A stretch of DNA of 64,000 bases from Mycolicibacterium goodii (lineage in GTDB: Bacteria; Actinomycetota; Actinomycetes; Mycobacteriales; Mycobacteriaceae). A program made the position numbers and the translations under genes. Below the pieces are notes generated by a model. That model saw nothing but the letters and a program-made list of their open reading frames with translations. It ran no database searches and was not told where the DNA came from. Positions within the stretch are counted from its first letter, which is position 1, and each line of letters starts with the position of its first letter. The stretch is taken from assembly GCF_022370755.2 (NCBI RefSeq), contig NZ_CP092364.2:5952001-6016000 (forward strand), given 5' to 3'. Below are positions 53,893-62,685 of the stretch, in pieces.

Positions 53893-53945
53893 GGTGGGTG
53901 TGTCCTTCCAGTGTGTGGCGGGTGGCGAAAGTCCCTAGAGGGGAG

Positions 53946-54051
53946 ATACCGCCTGGGGTATCATCCCTTGCATGATAGCCATACCCCCAGGGGTAAGGAC
54001 AAGACGGAATTTTTATACCCCCCAGGGTACTTGACATACCAATAGGGGTAT
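53946..54051. promoter_or_regulatory. Four CstR-type operators in the divergent sulfur promoter
   Basis: Sites: ATACCGCCTGGGGTAT (53946-53961), ATACCCCCAGGGGTAA (53981-53996), ATACCCCCCAGGGTAC (54015-54030) and ATACCAATAGGGGTAT (54036-54051). They share ATACC-N5/6-GGGGTAT-like arms. A TTGACA box (54031-54036) lies between the last two and could be the -35 for the plus-strand unit. Two sites are nearer to each divergent gene, so the repressor probably governs both. Confidence 0.75.
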
Positions 54052-54106
54052 CGGCAGCCTGGGGGCAGAAGGCTGGACCCACCTACCTAATGAAAGGACC
54101 ACCGCC

Positions 54107-55486
54107 ATGAAGTTCATCCAGTACTACCTGGACTGCCTGTCCCAAGCGTCCTACCTGATCGCCGACGAAACCACCAGTCGCGCAGTCGTTGTCGATCCGC
54201 AGCGCGACGTCGCCGAGTACCTGCGCGATGCCGAGGAGTTCGGTTACACGATCGAGCTGGTCATCGAGACGCACTTCCACGCCGACTTTTTGTCCGGCCA
54301 CCTGGAGCTGGCCAAGGCCACCGGCGCCAAGATCGTGTACTCCGCGGTCGCCGAGACCGAATTCGATTCGATGGCGGTGGCTGATGGCGAGCATTATTCG
54401 CTCGGCGAGGTGACGCTGGAGTTCCGGCACACCCCCGGCCACACGCCGGAATCGATGAGCATCGTGGTCTACGAGCACGCCGACGACGAGGTGCCCTACG
54501 GGGTGCTGACCGGCGATGCGCTGTTCATCGGTGATGTCGGCCGGCCGGACCTGCTGGCCTCGATCGGGTTCACCCGCGAGGAGCTGGCCGAGAAGCTCTA
54601 CGACTCACTGCACAGCAAGCTGATGACGCTGCCCGACGCCACCCGCGTGTATCCGGCCCACGGCGCGGGCTCGGCGTGCGGCAAGAATCTGTCGACCGAC
54701 CTGTGGTCGACGATGGGGGAGCAGAAGGAGACGAACTACGCACTGCGTGCCCCGGACAAGGCCACCTTCATGGCGCTGGTCACCGAGGGCCAGCCGCCGG
54801 CGCCGAGCTACTTCGTCTACGACGCCATCCTCAACCGCAAGGACCGGGAACTGCTGGACGAGAGCAAGATGCCGGCAGCCATGACCTACCAGCAGGTGCA
54901 TGACGCGATGGCCGCCGGGGCGATCCTGGTCGACGGTCGTGGACCCGAGGAATTCGCGCTGGGGCACCTACGCGGCGCGATCAACATCGGGCTGGAGGGC
55001 CGCTATGCCGAGTTCGCCGGCTCGGTCGTCCCCACCGACGTCGACATCGTGCTGTTCACCGAACCGGGCCAGGAACTGGAAGCCAAGACCCGGCTCGCCC
55101 GCATCGGATTCGACCGGGTCATCGGCTATCTGGATCGCCCGTTCGAGGTGATGTTCGCCCATCGGGATGACGTCCAGATGGCGTCCAGGCTGACGGCCAA
55201 GGCCTTCGATCAGCGTGCAGCCGAATTGCCCGACCTGCAGGTCGTCGATGTCCGCAACCCCGGCGAGGTCGCCGCCGGCACCATCCCCGACGCGATCACC
55301 ATCCCGGTGGGCCAGCTCCCGAACCGGCTGGGCGAACTGGACCCGGCCCGCCCGACCGTCGTCTACTGCGCTGGCGGATACCGGTCCTCGGTGGCCGCAA
55401 GCCTGTTGCGGCGCAACGGTTTCACCGATGTCAGCGACATCCTGGGCGGCTTCGGCGCCTGGGAGGAATCCCGGCAGAGTGCCTGA
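54107..55486 (+). CDS. CstB-like persulfide dioxygenase-rhodanese fusion
   Basis: 459 residues, three domains. Residues 1-245 are a metallo-beta-lactamase with ETHFHADFLSGHLEL, FRHTPGHTPE, LTGDALFIGDVGRPDL and VYPAHGAGSACGK, the iron site of persulfide dioxygenases (ETHE1-type). Residues 260-350 are a rhodanese-like domain without a catalytic Cys (VLFTEPGQELEAK). Residues 365-455 are an active rhodanese, VVYCAGGYRSSVAASLL. This order is that of S. aureus CstB, which turns persulfide and sulfite into thiosulfate. AATGAAAGGA is upstream. Intact, unlike its paralogue at 50.3-51.6 kb. Confidence 0.86.
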   Translation: MKFIQYYLDCLSQASYLIADETTSRAVVVDPQRDVAEYLRDAEEFGYTIELVIETHFHADFLSGHLELAKATGAKIVYSAVAETEFDSMAVADGEHYSLGEVTLEFRHTPGHTPESMSIVVYEHADDEVPYGVLTGDALFIGDVGRPDLLASIGFTREELAEKLYDSLHSKLMTLPDATRVYPAHGAGSACGKNLSTDLWSTMGEQKETNYALRAPDKATFMALVTEGQPPAPSYFVYDAILNRKDRELLDESKMPAAMTYQQVHDAMAAGAILVDGRGPEEFALGHLRGAINIGLEGRYAEFAGSVVPTDVDIVLFTEPGQELEAKTRLARIGFDRVIGYLDRPFEVMFAHRDDVQMASRLTAKAFDQRAAELPDLQVVDVRNPGEVAAGTIPDAITIPVGQLPNRLGELDPARPTVVYCAGGYRSSVAASLLRRNGFTDVSDILGGFGAWEESRQSA

Positions 55487-55506
55487 GCGACAGGCGAGGG
55501 ACACCC

Positions 55507-56704
55507 ATGAGCACGAACAAACACCAGATCGTCATCATCGGCGGCGGCACCGCCGGCATCTCGGTGGCGGCCCGCCTGCTGCGTAAGGGGCACTCCGACG
55601 TCGCGGTCATCGAACCCTCCGATGTGCACTACTACCAACCGCTGTGGACGCTGGTCGGCGGTGGTCAGGCCAAGGCGGCGACGACAGCCCGGCCCGAGGC
55701 CTCGGTGATGCCCAAGGGCGCCGCCTGGATCCGCAACGCTGCGGCCGCGGTCGATCCGGAGAACAATGCGGTCACCTGCACCGACGGCGCGGTCTACGAG
55801 TACGACGTGCTCGTGGTCTGCCCCCAGCATCCAGCTGGACTGGAACCGCACCGAGGGGTTGGCCGAGGCCCTGGGCAAGGACGGGGTGTCGTCGAACTAC
55901 CGATTTGATCTGGCTCCGAAGACCTGGGAGTTCATTCGCGACCTACGTTCGGACACGGCAGTTTTCACGATGCCGTCGGGTCCGATCAAATGCGCCGGAG
56001 CGCCGCAGAAGATCGCCTACCTGGCCAGTGACTACTGGCGCAAACAAGGCGTGCTTTCCGACATCGATGTGCACCTGGTGGTGCCGACACCGCGAGTATT
56101 CGGCATCCCCGCCGTCGCCGACTCGCTCGAGGTGGTCGCGGCCGACTACGGCATCACCGTGCACACGGGTGCTGAGGTGACCGCCATCGACGCCGCGGCT
56201 CACAAAGTGGGCATCACGCCGACCGTGGGCGGTGCCGACGTCGTCCTGCCCTACGACGTGCTGCACGCGGTACCACGCCAGTCGGCCCCGGACTGGATCA
56301 AGACCAGTCCACTGTCGACCGGTGATGCCGGAGGATACGTGGAGATCGACAAGCGCACCATGCAGCATGTGCGCCATCGCAATGTGTTCAGTCTCGGCGA
56401 TGCCGGATCTTCGCCGAACTCCAAGACCGGGGCCGCGATCCGCAAACAAGCGCCGGTGGTCGTCGACAACATCGCGTCCTACCTGGCGGGGCGGCCGCTG
56501 ACCGCCACGTACAACGGATACGGTTCCTGCCCGCTCGTGACGTCCTCGCACGACATGTTGCTGGCCGAGTTCGACTACGACCTGAACCTGGAGCACTCGT
56601 TCCCCCTGCTGGACCCGACCAAGCCACACCGCTCCTACTGGTACCTGAAGAAGTACGGCCTGCCGTTCATGTACTGGAACCTCATGCTGAAAGGACTGGC
56701 CTGA
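55507..56704 (+). pseudogene. Sulfide:quinone oxidoreductase with a frameshift in a C-run
   Basis: ATG 55507 begins QIVIIGGGTAGISVAARLLR (FAD loop) and DVHYYQPLWTLVGGG, typical of type-II SQR. At 55821-55825 five Cs occur where four would keep frame; after TGC-CCC the fold resumes in the +1 frame as SIQLDWNRTEGLAEALGKDG. The remaining part, FTMPSGPIKCAGAPQKIAYL with an active Cys, NVFSLGDAGSSPNSKTGAAI and a C-terminal amphipathic end, is complete to 56704. Without the extra base it would be a normal enzyme of about 398 residues that oxidises sulfide and passes electrons to quinone. It may be a true mutation or a base-calling error. Confidence 0.72.
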
Positions 56705-56705
56705 C

Positions 56706-57071
56706 ATGGCCACCAAGAACCTGACCTACGATGACTTCGAGTCCACAATCGTCAGCAATTCCATCGTGCTGGTGGATTTCTGGGCCGCATGGTGCGGACC
56801 GTGCCGTGCGTTCGCCCCGGTGTTCGAGCGGTCCTCGGACACGGATCCGGAGGTCGTGCACGCAAAGGTCGACACCCAGCACGAACGCGACCTGGCCGCC
56901 ACGCTGGAGATCACCGCGATCCCGACCGTGATGGCCTTCCGGGACGGTGTGCTCGTCTACCGGCGGTCTGGGACCAGCTCTAGGGCACGACGACGATCTT
57001 GCCGGTGGCGTGCCCGGTACGGCTGGCGTCGAGCGCCGCGGCGGCCTGCTCCAGCGGATAGGCACCCGTGA
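56706..57071 (+). CDS. Thioredoxin with truncated or replaced C-terminus
   Basis: LVDFWAAWCGPCRAFAPVFE is the thioredoxin active site, and EITAIPTVMAFRDGVLVY carries the cis-Pro loop. From about residue 87 (56965) the family sequence is lost. The last 30 or so expected residues are replaced by an Arg-rich tail (SRARRRSCRWRARYGWRRAP) that reads antisense to the end of the next gene and finally stops at 57071. So the true C-terminal helix is missing. It overlaps the 3' end of the quinone-oxidoreductase-like gene by 92 bp, which marks a probable rearrangement junction. ATG follows the SQR stop by 1 nt. Confidence 0.68.
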   Translation: MATKNLTYDDFESTIVSNSIVLVDFWAAWCGPCRAFAPVFERSSDTDPEVVHAKVDTQHERDLAATLEITAIPTVMAFRDGVLVYRRSGTSSRARRRSCRWRARYGWRRAPRRPAPADRHP

Positions 57072-57897
57072 TCGAAACCTGGAGGCGCCCATCGGTGATG
57101 AGCGCGACGATGTCGTCGAGAGCCTTGCTGAGCGAGGCCCCGGCGCCACCGGCGTGGACCTGGATTCCGGTGTCGGCCTGATCGAATGCGACGAGGGTGA
57201 GGACCCGTTGAGGGTTACCGGTGAGCTCGACCGACAGCGGGATCTCGCCACGGCCCGACGCGTCGAGGACGGCGTCGACGCCTTGTGGTGCGGCCGCCCG
57301 TACCCGCTCGAGCAGTCCGTCGCCGTAGCGCACCGGCGTCGCGCCGATCGACCGGAGATAGTCGTGGTTGCTCTCACTCGCGGTGCCGATGACGTTGACG
57401 CCTCGAGCGCGGGCGAGTTGGACCGCAAAGGTGCCGACTCCACCCGCGGCCGCGTGGATGAGCAGCGTCTCGCCGGTCTTCAACCCGAGTTCCTCGAGCA
57501 CGGCGTGGGCCGTGCCGCCAGCACCTGCCAGCGACGCCGCCACCTCCCAACCGATTCCGTCGGGTTTGCCGATCAGCTCGCTGGCCGCGGCGAGCGCGTA
57601 CTCGGCGAATGCGCCAGTCGCCGAGCGGCCCAGAACCTCGTCGCCCACCACCCATTCGGTGACCCCGGGACCGACGGCGTCGACGATTCCGGCCACGTCC
57701 GATCCGACACCTGCGGGCAAATCGATCGGGATGACGTCACGCATGAAACCGGCGACGATCTTCCAGTCGATCGGATTGAGGCCCGCCGCTCGTACTCGGA
57801 GCCTCACCTGACCGGGGCCCGGTGTCGGCGGTGCAGTGTCGACGACGGTGAGGACGTCGGGGCCGCCATACTCGGCAAACTGAACGGTGCGTGGCAT
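56980..57897 (-). CDS. Zinc-less quinone-oxidoreductase-like medium-chain reductase
   Basis: 305 residues. VQFAEYGGPDVLTVVDTAPP, LRVRAAGLNPIDWKIVAGFM, GVGSDVAGIVDAVG and LLIHAAAGGVGTFAVQLARA, the NADPH loop AxxGxVG, are QOR-type. No zinc ligands are seen. Such enzymes reduce enones or quinones with NADPH. ATG 57897 with GGAG eleven bases before it is better than the very long upstream extension of the same frame. It is divergent from the aldo-keto reductase, 156 nt between starts. Confidence 0.87.
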   Translation of the reverse strand: MPRTVQFAEYGGPDVLTVVDTAPPTPGPGQVRLRVRAAGLNPIDWKIVAGFMRDVIPIDLPAGVGSDVAGIVDAVGPGVTEWVVGDEVLGRSATGAFAEYALAAASELIGKPDGIGWEVAASLAGAGGTAHAVLEELGLKTGETLLIHAAAGGVGTFAVQLARARGVNVIGTASESNHDYLRSIGATPVRYGDGLLERVRAAAPQGVDAVLDASGRGEIPLSVELTGNPQRVLTLVAFDQADTGIQVHAGGAGASLSKALDDIVALITDGRLQVSITGAYPLEQAAAALDASRTGHATGKIVVVP

Positions 57898-58041
57898 CTG
57901 GTGTCTCCGATCGGGCGTGGGTGTTCTGGTGCCAACACAGAATGCCGCCCATTTACTCCACGGTCGCCGACAGGCCGAGATCGCCGTTCGGGTGGCGATT
58001 CCGCACGTACTTTGCTGAGCCGGAAACGGCCTGACGCGTCG

Positions 58042-58054
58042 TACGATGCGATTG
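58042..58054 (+). promoter_or_regulatory. Probable leaderless promoter of the aldo-keto reductase
   Basis: A TACGAT -10 hexamer (58042-58047) ends 7 nt before the GTG at 58054, placing the transcript start at or next to the start codon. A good -35 is not evident. No Shine-Dalgarno lies upstream, which agrees with a leaderless mRNA, common in mycobacteria. Confidence 0.45.
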
Positions 58055-59124
58055 TGGCCGACGATCTGGTGATCCCCGACGTTCCTTTCACACACGACCC
58101 CTGGGTTGCGTCCCGGAACCGCTACGACACCATGCCGTATCGGCGCGTGGGAACGTCGGGGTTGCTGCTCCCCGCGATCTCGCTGGGGCTCTGGTACAAC
58201 TTCGGTGACAACCGTCCGTTCGATGTGCAGCGCGCGGTGCTGCGGCACGCCTTCGATCGGGGTATCACGCACTTCGATCTCGCCAACAACTACGGTCCGC
58301 CCTACGGCTCGGCCGAGGAGAATTTCGGCCGGATGCTGCGACGCGACTTCAAGCCGTACCGCAACGAACTGATCATCTCCACCAAGGCCGGATGGGACAT
58401 GTGGCCCGGTCCGTACGGTCAACTCGGCAGCCGCGCATATCTGCTTGCCAGCCTTGATGAATCGCTCGACCGGATGGGCATCGACCACGTCGACATCTTC
58501 TACTCTCACCGCATCGACCCGGTGACGCCGCTCGAAGAGACGATCGGCGCCCTCGACACCGCGGTACGCGCAGGCAAGGCGCGGTATGTCGGCGTCTCGT
58601 CGTACTCCGCGGCCAAGACCGCCGAAGCAGCCGAGATCGCGAAGCGTCTCGGTACGCCGCTGGTGATCCACCAGCCGTCCTACTCGCTGCTCAACCGCTG
58701 GATCGAGGACGGTCTCACCGACGAACTCCGCAAGGCGGGGATGGGGGCGATCGCGTTCACCGCGCTCGCCCAGGGTCTGTTGACCGACCGCTATCTGCAG
58801 AAGCCGGCCGGCGACATCGACCGCGCCACCGCGCGTCCGACGTTCGACGACGACAAGGTCACCGATCAGGTGCGTGAGCAGCTCCGCGGTCTCGCCGAGA
58901 TCGCCAAGCGTCGCGGTCAGACGCTGGCGCAGCTGGCGTTGGCGTGGGTGCTGCGAGATCCGGCGGTGTCGTCGACGCTGATCGGCGCCTCCAGCGTCGA
59001 GCAGCTCGACGAGAACCTCGGCGCGCTCGACAATCTGGAGTTCACCGACGAGGAACTCAGCCAGATCGACCAGTACGCCAAGGATTCCGGCATCGACCTG
59101 TGGCGGCAGAGTTCGGATATCTAG
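58054..59124 (+). CDS. Aldo-keto reductase (YghZ/L-glyceraldehyde-3-phosphate reductase-like)
   Basis: 356 residues. YRRVGTSGLLLPAISLGLWY opens the family; HFDLANNYGPPYGSAEENFG contains the catalytic Asp-Tyr, LIISTKAGWDMWPGPYGQLG the Lys, and HVDIFYSHRIDP the His. GASSVEQLDENLGAL is the NADPH end. The GPYGQLGSRAYLLASLDESL loop is shared with YghZ (AKR14A). It reduces aldehydes such as methylglyoxal or L-glyceraldehyde 3-phosphate. I use GTG 58054 with a -10 just upstream; the same frame is open much further back but antisense to another gene. Confidence 0.87.
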   Translation: MADDLVIPDVPFTHDPWVASRNRYDTMPYRRVGTSGLLLPAISLGLWYNFGDNRPFDVQRAVLRHAFDRGITHFDLANNYGPPYGSAEENFGRMLRRDFKPYRNELIISTKAGWDMWPGPYGQLGSRAYLLASLDESLDRMGIDHVDIFYSHRIDPVTPLEETIGALDTAVRAGKARYVGVSSYSAAKTAEAAEIAKRLGTPLVIHQPSYSLLNRWIEDGLTDELRKAGMGAIAFTALAQGLLTDRYLQKPAGDIDRATARPTFDDDKVTDQVREQLRGLAEIAKRRGQTLAQLALAWVLRDPAVSSTLIGASSVEQLDENLGALDNLEFTDEELSQIDQYAKDSGIDLWRQSSDI

Positions 59125-59127
59125 CCA

Positions 59128-59871
59128 TCACGGTGTGGCATTGCGCGCCAATGGCGTTCGGGTGTCCAACGTGTTCTCCAGCGTGAAGGTGATGACCGCC
59201 GGCAGATAACGGTCGTCGTGGAACTCGATGACTTCGCCGTCGACGCCGCGAGTGGTCCGCCGTTGCCGTAGCAGCGGCGTCCCTTCGGGCACTTGGAGAT
59301 TCGCCGCATCCACGGGGTCCGCGCCGACGGCGTCGATGGTGTGGGATGCGGTGGCCAGTTTGACGCCACGGGACTGCAGATAGGCCCAGATCGAGCCGGA
59401 GTCGCAGTCGAAGTCGAACAACAGGCGCCCCACCCGTTCGACGAACGTCGCCCGTTCGAGCATCGAGGGTGCGCCGTCGAGCAGGCGCAGCCGCAGGAAC
59501 TGCACCACAGTGGATCCCACGTCGACGTGCAGGCCCGCTGCGGCATGCTCGTCGGCCTTACGGAGGCTGAGTTCCAGGGTGTGCTGGCCGGGTGTGCGCC
59601 CGATCGAATGCGCCCAGGCGGAGTAGGAGAGCAGGGTGTCGAAGGGCTGGCCGACGGCTGTGGAGCACACCACGGGCGGCTTGCCCGGCCCGCCGGTGAT
59701 CAATCCTTCGGCCCGAAGCGTCGCGAGCGCCTGGCGCACCGGGCCGCGAGACGACTTCCACTGCGCGCACAGTTGGGATTCCGACGGCAGTGCGGCGCCC
59801 AGGGGCAGTTCGCCGCGGCGGACCCGGTCACGAAGGTCCTGTGCGATCTTGACGTGCAGTGCCTGGGCCAT
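59128..59871 (-). CDS. GntR/HutC-family regulator with UTRA domain
   Basis: 247 residues. The winged helix reads IAQDLRDRVRRGELPLGAAL, then PSESQLCAQWKSSRGPVRQA. The UTRA ligand domain follows from about residue 90, with HTIDAVGADPVDAANLQVPE, GTPLLRQRRTTRGVDGEVIE and the YLPAVITFTLE end. HutC-type regulators sense sugar phosphates or amino-acid derivatives. ATG 59871 is selected; the frame is open further. It is convergent with the aldo-keto reductase (3 nt between stops) and 44 nt from the PPOX gene end. Confidence 0.86.
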   Translation of the reverse strand: MAQALHVKIAQDLRDRVRRGELPLGAALPSESQLCAQWKSSRGPVRQALATLRAEGLITGGPGKPPVVCSTAVGQPFDTLLSYSAWAHSIGRTPGQHTLELSLRKADEHAAAGLHVDVGSTVVQFLRLRLLDGAPSMLERATFVERVGRLLFDFDCDSGSIWAYLQSRGVKLATASHTIDAVGADPVDAANLQVPEGTPLLRQRRTTRGVDGEVIEFHDDRYLPAVITFTLENTLDTRTPLARNATP

Positions 59872-59915
59872 CCACCTGACTATACAAGTGCCCGATACCC
59901 GTCGAGAGTGGATGA

Positions 59916-60770
59916 TCACGCGGGATTGAACTTCGAATACTCCAGGAACGTCCAGGTCAGCGGCAACGCCGAGTCGATCTGAACCACCTGCTCGAGGTCG
60001 AACTCGACCACCTGGCGTTCCCAGTCCGTCCGGGCGCGCCCGGTCAGATGCAGCGTCGCCCCCCGGTCCCAGTCGACGAACAGCAACCCGGCCCGGGAAT
60101 CGACTCGAAGGTTGCCGAGTGTCATGTACATCAGGTTGCCGGAGTACTCGGGCCAGGACAGGCCCCGGGTAGACGACGTGGTGACGAAGCCGCGGCGCCC
60201 ACCGCGATGCGATGCGTCCGTTCCGTAGGGATCCGCCTGGGTCGCGATGAAGAACGTGTCCGACGATTCGATCCACTCACGTTGGGCGGCAGTGAGCTCA
60301 CTGCCGGCAGTTCGGATGGGGGACAACGCCGTCGACGCATCAGCGGGTTCGCGCATCTGGATGTACTTGGGGCAGTTGGCATACACCTGGTCGGTTTCGA
60401 TGACCAGATGGTGTCCTTCTCGGGTCGCGGTGCCGTTGACCCGCATGCGTCTGCGGGTGGTGAAGTCGATGATCAGCATGCCCGCGGCACGCCCGTCGTC
60501 GAATGCGCCGGCCAGCGGGTCCAAGGGTCCGGGGACCGCGGCGGCGACCACGGTGGTCTCGTCGCGAGCGGACAGGAAACCCGGCGCCCCGGTGAGCGCG
60601 CCGGCCCAGACCCGTCCCGCGTCGTCGCGGGCACCGATCACGGCGAGGCGCTGTGCGCGCATGAACTCCGCCGCGACCGGTGGGATCGTCCGCCCGACGT
60701 GCGCCGACCCCCAGGGCCGGCCGGACATGCCCGCGCGGCCCTGGAGGTCGATCTCACCGGGATGCTCCAT
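59916..60770 (-). CDS. Pyridoxamine-phosphate-oxidase-like FMN/F420-binding protein
   Basis: 284 residues. IPPVAAEFMRAQRLAVIGAR and DDAGRVWAGALTGAPGFLSA form the first split-barrel half, and IESSDTFFIATQADPYGTDA, the SHRGGRRGFV block and NLMYMTLGNLRVDSRAGLLF the second. This is the double PPOX layout seen in proteins annotated as pyridamine 5'-phosphate oxidase family, with unknown flavin use. Its start overlaps the VOC stop (TGATG), and the two probably form one operon with the VOC gene first. Confidence 0.8.
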   Translation of the reverse strand: MEHPGEIDLQGRAGMSGRPWGSAHVGRTIPPVAAEFMRAQRLAVIGARDDAGRVWAGALTGAPGFLSARDETTVVAAAVPGPLDPLAGAFDDGRAAGMLIIDFTTRRRMRVNGTATREGHHLVIETDQVYANCPKYIQMREPADASTALSPIRTAGSELTAAQREWIESSDTFFIATQADPYGTDASHRGGRRGFVTTSSTRGLSWPEYSGNLMYMTLGNLRVDSRAGLLFVDWDRGATLHLTGRARTDWERQVVEFDLEQVVQIDSALPLTWTFLEYSKFNPA

Positions 60771-61228
60771 CAGAAGAAGCCACAGGTCGGTGCGTCGCCG
60801 AACGGTGCCGCCCCGGCGCCGGCCATCGCGTCGGCGCCGGACGTCGCGTAGATCTCGATGCGGGTGCCGTCGGGATCGGTGAAGAAGATGCCGCCCGAGG
60901 AAGCGCCCTCCTGATGCGGGACGACACCGCCATGCAGGATCTCCGCGCCCGCGTCGCGTACCCGGGCTTCGGCCGCGCGGACCGCGTCGATGTCGTCGAC
61001 CAGGAAGGCCAGGTGATGCAGACCTGGTCGGTCGGTGGCGAAGACCCCGCTGCTCTGCTCCCACAGCGTCACGGCGAGTTCACCGTCGGCGCCGAGAAAC
61101 GCGAACCGCTTGTCGCCGTCGCTGTGTTCACGGAGCACGTCGAAACCGAAAACCGCCTGGTAAAACGACTTCGATCGGGACAGGTCGGTCACATTGATTC
61201 CGGCGTGTCCGAGCGAGTAGCCAGCCAT
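60770..61228 (-). CDS. VOC-superfamily (glyoxalase/dioxygenase-fold) protein
   Basis: 152 residues with two beta-alpha-beta3 repeats: HAGINVTDLSRSKSFYQAVF and then LHHLAFLVDDIDAVRAAEAR. Metal ligands fit His in LGHAGIN, Glu in LWEQSSG, His in GLHHLAF and Glu in GTRIEIYAT. A dehydratase, isomerase or dioxygenase function is possible. First gene of the VOC-PPOX pair. Its upstream region is shared with the CGNR regulator gene and holds two dyads. Confidence 0.84.
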   Translation of the reverse strand: MAGYSLGHAGINVTDLSRSKSFYQAVFGFDVLREHSDGDKRFAFLGADGELAVTLWEQSSGVFATDRPGLHHLAFLVDDIDAVRAAEARVRDAGAEILHGGVVPHQEGASSGGIFFTDPDGTRIEIYATSGADAMAGAGAAPFGDAPTCGFF

Positions 61229-61238
61229 GAGGGCCCTT

Positions 61239-61317
61239 TCTAATGCGTTGAAGACGGTTGATGCATTAGAGGTTAAGCATGTGTTTCTAACGCTGTCAAT
61301 GGGTCGGTAGCATTAGA
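61239..61317. promoter_or_regulatory. Duplicated long dyad between VOC and CGNR genes
   Basis: Two inverted-repeat units with the same design: TCTAATGC (61239-61246) / GCATTAGA (61263-61270) and TCTAACGC (61286-61293) / GCATTAGA (61310-61317). The arms are 16 nt apart in both, and the two centres are 47 bp apart. One unit is next to each divergent start. The copies are 15 of 16 identical in the arms. They are probably sites for the CGNR protein encoded to the right. Confidence 0.65.
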
Positions 61318-61320
61318 TAC

Positions 61321-61899
61321 ATGCAGAGGTCGGCCGGAGGTGCCCCGTTACTGGGTGAGCCGGTGTCCATCGAGTTCGCGAACACGGTGTTCGCGGTCCG
61401 CGGGCGTCCCACCGAAGGTCTCGAATCTCCCCTGGCACTCGAACAATGGCTGCAGGACAAGGGTTTTGCGGCCGACGGCGTCACAGCGGGCGACCTCGAC
61501 GCCGCGCGGGAACTGCGGACCGCCATTCGTGCTGTCGCGGCCGCCGTCACCGAGGGCAGGGAGTGGGATGCCCAGGCTGTCGCGACGGTGAACGCCTACG
61601 CCGCCTCGACGCCGCGATGGCGCGAGCTCACCGTCGAACCGGAACCCCACGTGGTGGAGCAGAGCAGCGGCGGCCCGGTCGAGACCGCGCTCGGGATCAT
61701 CGCCGACAACGCCATCGAGATCTTCGGTGGCCCGTCACGCGCACACCTGCGCGGGTGTCCCGGCCCGAACTGCATCCTCTACTTCCTGACCGACGGCCGC
61801 CGCGAGTGGTGCAGCAAGACCTGCGGCAACCGGGCGCGAGCCGCGCGACACTACGCCAGGACGCGGCAAGCAACCGAGTCCGGCCCGCCCGAACGCTGA
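61321..61899 (+). CDS. CGNR zinc-finger regulator (ABATE domain)
   Basis: 192 residues. The N-terminal ABATE domain has SIEFANTVFAVRGRPTEGLE, LEQWLQDKGFAADG and an AARELRTAIRA helix. The C-terminal zinc finger is LRGCPGPNCILYFLTDGRRE, then WCSKTCGNRARAARHYARTR, the CGNR motif with four Cys. Proteins of this family are stress-linked DNA-binding regulators. ATG 61321 lies 8 nt after a TAGCAT box, so the message may be leaderless. The gene is divergent from the VOC-PPOX unit and probably regulates it together with itself through the paired dyads. Confidence 0.87.
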   Translation: MQRSAGGAPLLGEPVSIEFANTVFAVRGRPTEGLESPLALEQWLQDKGFAADGVTAGDLDAARELRTAIRAVAAAVTEGREWDAQAVATVNAYAASTPRWRELTVEPEPHVVEQSSGGPVETALGIIADNAIEIFGGPSRAHLRGCPGPNCILYFLTDGRREWCSKTCGNRARAARHYARTRQATESGPPER

Positions 61900-61935
61900 G
61901 ATCGGGGATCCCGCGATTCCCTGACGCAAGGTGTC

Positions 61936-62631
61936 GTGCAGAATGCCCGGATGGAGGAGAGTCAGAATCATGAGCTTGCGGTACGCATGGCCGACCTGGC
62001 GCGTGCGGTCGCCAGCCCTCGGAGCCTCCAAGACGTCCTCGCCGGGGTGACGGCCGCGGCCAAGGAGCTCATCCCCGGCGTCGACACCGCGGGCGTCCTG
62101 CTGATCGGCCCGGGTAACACGTTCGAATCGCTGGCAGGACTCAATGAACTGCCGCACGAACTCGACGAATTGCAGATGCGCTTCGATGAAGGCCCGTGTC
62201 GGCAGGCGGCGCTCGCCGACGTCGTCGTGCGCACCGACGATTTCCGGGTCGAACAGCGCTGGCCACGGTACTCGCCGGGAAGCATCGAGCTCGGGGTGCT
62301 CAGCGGACTGTCGTTCAAGCTGTACACCGCGGATCGCACCGCGGGTGCGCTCAACCTGTTCAGTTACAGCGCGCACGCGTGGGACGAGGACGCGGTGACC
62401 ACCGGCATGGTGCTGGCCGCACATGCTGCCTCCGCGATCGTGGCGAGCCGCCAGGAGGAGCAACTGAAAACGGCACTGCTGAGCCGTGACCGTATCGGGC
62501 AGGCCAAGGGCATCATCATGGAGCGCTTCAAGGTCGACGATGTCCAGGCGTTCGAGATCATGCGGCAACTGTCCCAGCACAACAACACGCGCCTGGTCGA
62601 TATCGCCACGCAGATCATCGAGTCCCGTTAG
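61936..62631 (+). CDS. GAF-ANTAR antiterminator protein
   Basis: 231 residues. Residues 20-160 are a GAF sensor (LQDVLAGVTAAAKELIPGVD, GVLLIGPGNTFESLAGLNEL, LNLFSYSAHAWDEDA). A helix linker (QEEQLKTALLSRDR) leads to the ANTAR domain IGQAKGIIMERFKVDDVQAF, followed by LSQHNNTRLVDIATQIIESR. This layout gives ligand-controlled RNA antitermination, usually of genes with two-hairpin leaders. GTG 61936 follows AAGG; ATG 61951 is an alternative. Target transcripts cannot be named from this window. Confidence 0.85.
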   Translation: MQNARMEESQNHELAVRMADLARAVASPRSLQDVLAGVTAAAKELIPGVDTAGVLLIGPGNTFESLAGLNELPHELDELQMRFDEGPCRQAALADVVVRTDDFRVEQRWPRYSPGSIELGVLSGLSFKLYTADRTAGALNLFSYSAHAWDEDAVTTGMVLAAHAASAIVASRQEEQLKTALLSRDRIGQAKGIIMERFKVDDVQAFEIMRQLSQHNNTRLVDIATQIIESR

Positions 62632-62685
62632 GTCTCCGCCGAATTCGGTCGGGTGGTGCGTGGAGCCTGTGCGCAGAGCGATGCC

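Noticed and set aside
56947..58053. A long in-frame upstream extension of the aldo-keto reductase (total 725 codons)
   Set aside because: It runs antisense through the whole qor gene, shows no family similarity, and a -10 box followed by GTG at 58054 gives a sensible start.
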